In this document: positions 4,291-5,855 of the stretch, one piece after another
How the letters are laid out: every line of letters begins with the position of its first letter
Numbering within the stretch: the first letter of the stretch is position 1
Source: an uncultured Clostridia bacterium
Lineage (GTDB): Bacteria > Bacillota > Clostridia > Oscillospirales > Oscillospiraceae
Assembly (NCBI GenBank): GCA_945927915.1
Contig: CAMEMX010000100.1
Coordinates: 1-5,855, forward strand
Length of the DNA: 5,855 bases
Direction: 5' to 3'
Notes under the pieces: generated by a model
What the model was told of the DNA's origin: nothing
What the model saw: the letters and a program-made list of their open reading frames with translations, nothing else
The model's database searches: none
Translations under genes and position numbers: made by a program

Positions 4291-5402
4291 CTTAGTCCCG
4301 CGATGGCCTTCGGCAGGGCGGCGGCGAAGGCGCGTACCTCGTCCTCGGTCGTCTCGGACGAGAGCGACACGCGGATCGACCCGTCGATCAGGCGCGGCTC
4401 GACGCCCATCGCCTCCAAAACGTGGCTGCGGTGGCCCTTGCTGCACGCCGAGCCCGCCGAAACGCAGAAGCCCAGCTCCTGCAGGGCGTTGATAAGCCCC
4501 TGCGAGCGCAGGCCGGCGACGGCTAAGTTGACGATGTGCGGCGCGTCCTGCGCGCCCAGAAGTGTCACGTCGGGGTTTTCGGAGAGCAGGCTTTGCAGCA
4601 GCTTTTTCAGCCGCGTCTGCTCCGCGATGGCTTTTTGCCGCGACGGAAGCTGCGCGGCGCAGGCGGCGGCGAAGCCCGCGATCATCGGGAGATTCTCCGT
4701 GCCGCTGCGCAGGCCGCCCTCCTGCCCGCCGCCGTGGATGAACGGCGGCAGATTTTTTGCCATGTAAAGCGCACCGACGCCCTTCCCGGCGTGAATTTTG
4801 TGCCCGGAGACGGAGATCAGGTCCGCGCCGAGCGTCCGCGCCCGGAACGGCACCTTGAAAAAGCCCTGCACGGCGTCGGTGTGGAACAGGGCGTTCGGGC
4901 AGAGGCGGTGCGTCAGCTTCGCCATCGCCTCGATGGGCATGACCGCGCCGGATTCGTTGTTGACCATCATAATGCTGACGAGGATCGTGTCCGGGCGCAG
5001 CGCGGCCTGCAAAGCCTCTGCCGTGACGCGTCCGAGGGCGTCCGGCTGCAAATACGTCACGTCAAAGCCGCGCTCTTGCAGCTTCTGCATCGGGTGCAGG
5101 ACGGCGTGGTGCTCGACGGCGGTGGTGACGATGTGCTTTCCGCGCTTGCCGAGGCGTTCGGCGGCGGAGAAGATCGCCCAGTTGTCGGCCTCGGTGCCGC
5201 CGGAGGTGAAAAACACGCGGTCGGCGGGTGCACCGAGCGCCTCCGCGACGGACTGGCGTGCGCCGCGCAGCAGGCGTGCCGCGTCGATGCCGAAGCGGTA
5301 CTGTGCGCTGGGGTTGCCCCAGTCGGCGGTCAGGGCGTTGGTCACGGCCTCGACCGCGGCGGCGCAGGGCCGGGTCGTGGCGGCGTTGTCAAGATAGATC
5401 AT
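4281..5402 (-). CDS. Cysteine desulfurase, NifS/IscS type
   Basis: 373-residue cytosolic PLP enzyme that turns L-cysteine into L-alanine and leaves a persulfide on its active-site Cys, feeding sulfur to Fe-S cluster assembly or tRNA thiolation. Seen: N-terminal MIYLDNAATTRP; TSGGTEADN (66-74) for PLP phosphate binding; EHHAV (97-101) whose His99 stacks on PLP; HTDAVQ (174-179) with Asp176; SGHKIHAGKG (199-208) with the Schiff-base Lys202; RSGTEN (232-237); and the active-site loop SAGSACSKG (315-323) with Cys320. All key residues are present and the length is normal for the class I group. The start was set at ATG 5400-5402 (MIYLDN) because GGAGG lies 7 nt upstream; an in-frame start 21 nt earlier is less likely. 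It overlaps the acetyltransferase gene by 4 nt (ATGA). No iscU, thiI or mnmA is adjacent, so its sulfur acceptor cannot be read from context and no specific symbol is given. Confidence 0.94.
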   Translation of the reverse strand: MIYLDNAATTRPCAAAVEAVTNALTADWGNPSAQYRFGIDAARLLRGARQSVAEALGAPADRVFFTSGGTEADNWAIFSAAERLGKRGKHIVTTAVEHHAVLHPMQKLQERGFDVTYLQPDALGRVTAEALQAALRPDTILVSIMMVNNESGAVMPIEAMAKLTHRLCPNALFHTDAVQGFFKVPFRARTLGADLISVSGHKIHAGKGVGALYMAKNLPPFIHGGGQEGGLRSGTENLPMIAGFAAACAAQLPSRQKAIAEQTRLKKLLQSLLSENPDVTLLGAQDAPHIVNLAVAGLRSQGLINALQELGFCVSAGSACSKGHRSHVLEAMGVEPRLIDGSIRVSLSSETTEDEVRAFAAALPKAIAGLRGK

Positions 5403-5854
5403 TTCGGTTCCTCCGGCGTCCACGCCATCTGGTCATAGGGCAGGGGCTGAAAGCCCAGCCGCGCATAGAGCGCGGCGGCGCGAATATTCTCCGGCTCGAC
5501 CTCCAGCCGCACGCGGGCGATGCCCTCTTTCTGCGCGGCGGCGAGCAGGAAGCGGAAAAATTCGCTGCCCAGGCCCTTGCCGCGCGCCGTTTCGCGCAGG
5601 TAAAGCTCCTCGAGCCACAGCTCCAGGCCGCCCGCCTCGTGCGCGTATTTTTCGGACAGGAGGGCGTAGCCCACGGGCGTTTCGCCGTCCGCGAGGATAT
5701 AGGCGCGCTGGCGCGACGCGGCGGAAAACAGCTCGTCCAGCGCCGCGTCGTGGTAAGCCTGCGGGATCGCGTGCAGCACGGCGTCGGACGCGTAAAATTC
5801 GGAAAACATGGTGTTTAAGAGAGTTCGGTCGGTTTTTGTTGCAAGATAGATCAT
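5399..5854 (-). CDS. GNAT family N-acetyltransferase
   Basis: 151-residue protein of the GCN5-related N-acetyltransferase fold, which moves the acetyl group of acetyl-CoA to an amine; the substrate cannot be told from the sequence. Seen: a central strand LWLEELYLRETARGKGLG (79-96) with the acetyl-CoA binding motif R91-x-x-G94-x-G96, followed by the helix SEFFRFLLAAAQKEG; then VRLEVEPENIRAAALYARLGF (115-135), the family's second CoA-binding region; and a short C-terminal strand. The start ATG is only 1 nt from the window edge, so its ribosome binding site is not visible and the true start could lie further out, although the length already fits a full GNAT domain. The TGA stop overlaps the start codon of the cysteine desulfurase gene (ATGA), so the two are co-transcribed and probably translationally coupled. 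Confidence 0.88.
   Translation of the reverse strand: MIYLATKTDRTLLNTMFSEFYASDAVLHAIPQAYHDAALDELFSAASRQRAYILADGETPVGYALLSEKYAHEAGGLELWLEELYLRETARGKGLGSEFFRFLLAAAQKEGIARVRLEVEPENIRAAALYARLGFQPLPYDQMAWTPEEPK
5410..5414 (-). promoter_or_regulatory. Ribosome binding site of the cysteine desulfurase gene
   Basis: GGAGG on the minus strand, inside the last codons of the acetyltransferase gene and 7 nt before the ATG at 5400-5402. It decides between the two possible in-frame starts. Confidence 0.8.
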
Positions 5855-5855
5855 G

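Noticed and set aside
4536..5438. A 300-residue plus-strand open frame opposite the cysteine desulfurase
   Set aside because: It is a shadow frame: the opposite strand encodes a complete enzyme with all catalytic residues.

Overview
The window is GC-rich and looks like the chromosome of a low-copy-repeat-rich member of the Clostridia (Firmicutes), probably a gut Oscillospirales-type organism. This rests on the conserved rpmH-rnpA-yidD-yidC-jag order, a YidC of the Gram-positive type (no large periplasmic P1 domain), strong AGGAGG-type ribosome binding sites, and families of short intergenic hairpin and heptamer repeats. The taxonomic call is an inference; no rRNA or other marker is present.

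Positions 3 to 3415 hold a minus-strand operon read from right to left: a strong promoter (3386-3415), rpmH (ribosomal protein L34, 3165-3299), rnpA (protein subunit of RNase P, 2747-3079), yidD (70-residue membrane-insertion helper, 2181-2393), yidC (membrane insertase, 963-2126) and jag/khpB (RNA-binding protein with KH and R3H domains, 3-953). The operon joins ribosome and tRNA maturation with co-translational membrane protein insertion. The gap between rnpA and yidD (2394-2746) is unusually long for this operon and is filled with short repeats: two exact 20-bp palindromes, a pair of hairpin repeats in opposite orientation, a diverged 39-bp direct repeat and a heptamer tandem repeat. No gene is credible there.

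Divergent from rpmH lies a plus-strand gene (3569-4141) for a 190-residue protein with an N-terminal zinc ribbon and about four membrane helices, of unknown function, ended by a clean intrinsic terminator (4144-4170). The usual rpmH neighbour dnaA is not here, and no oriC-like cluster of DnaA boxes was seen.

The right part is a second minus-strand unit: a GNAT-family N-acetyltransferase (5399-5854) overlapping by 4 nt (ATGA) a NifS/IscS-type cysteine desulfurase (4281-5402). The desulfurase converges on the zinc-ribbon gene; between them is an inverted pair of heptamer repeats that runs into the desulfurase stop codon.

No new defence system, mobile gene or novel pathway is evident. The genes are ordinary housekeeping genes; the most interesting content is the intergenic repeat architecture.
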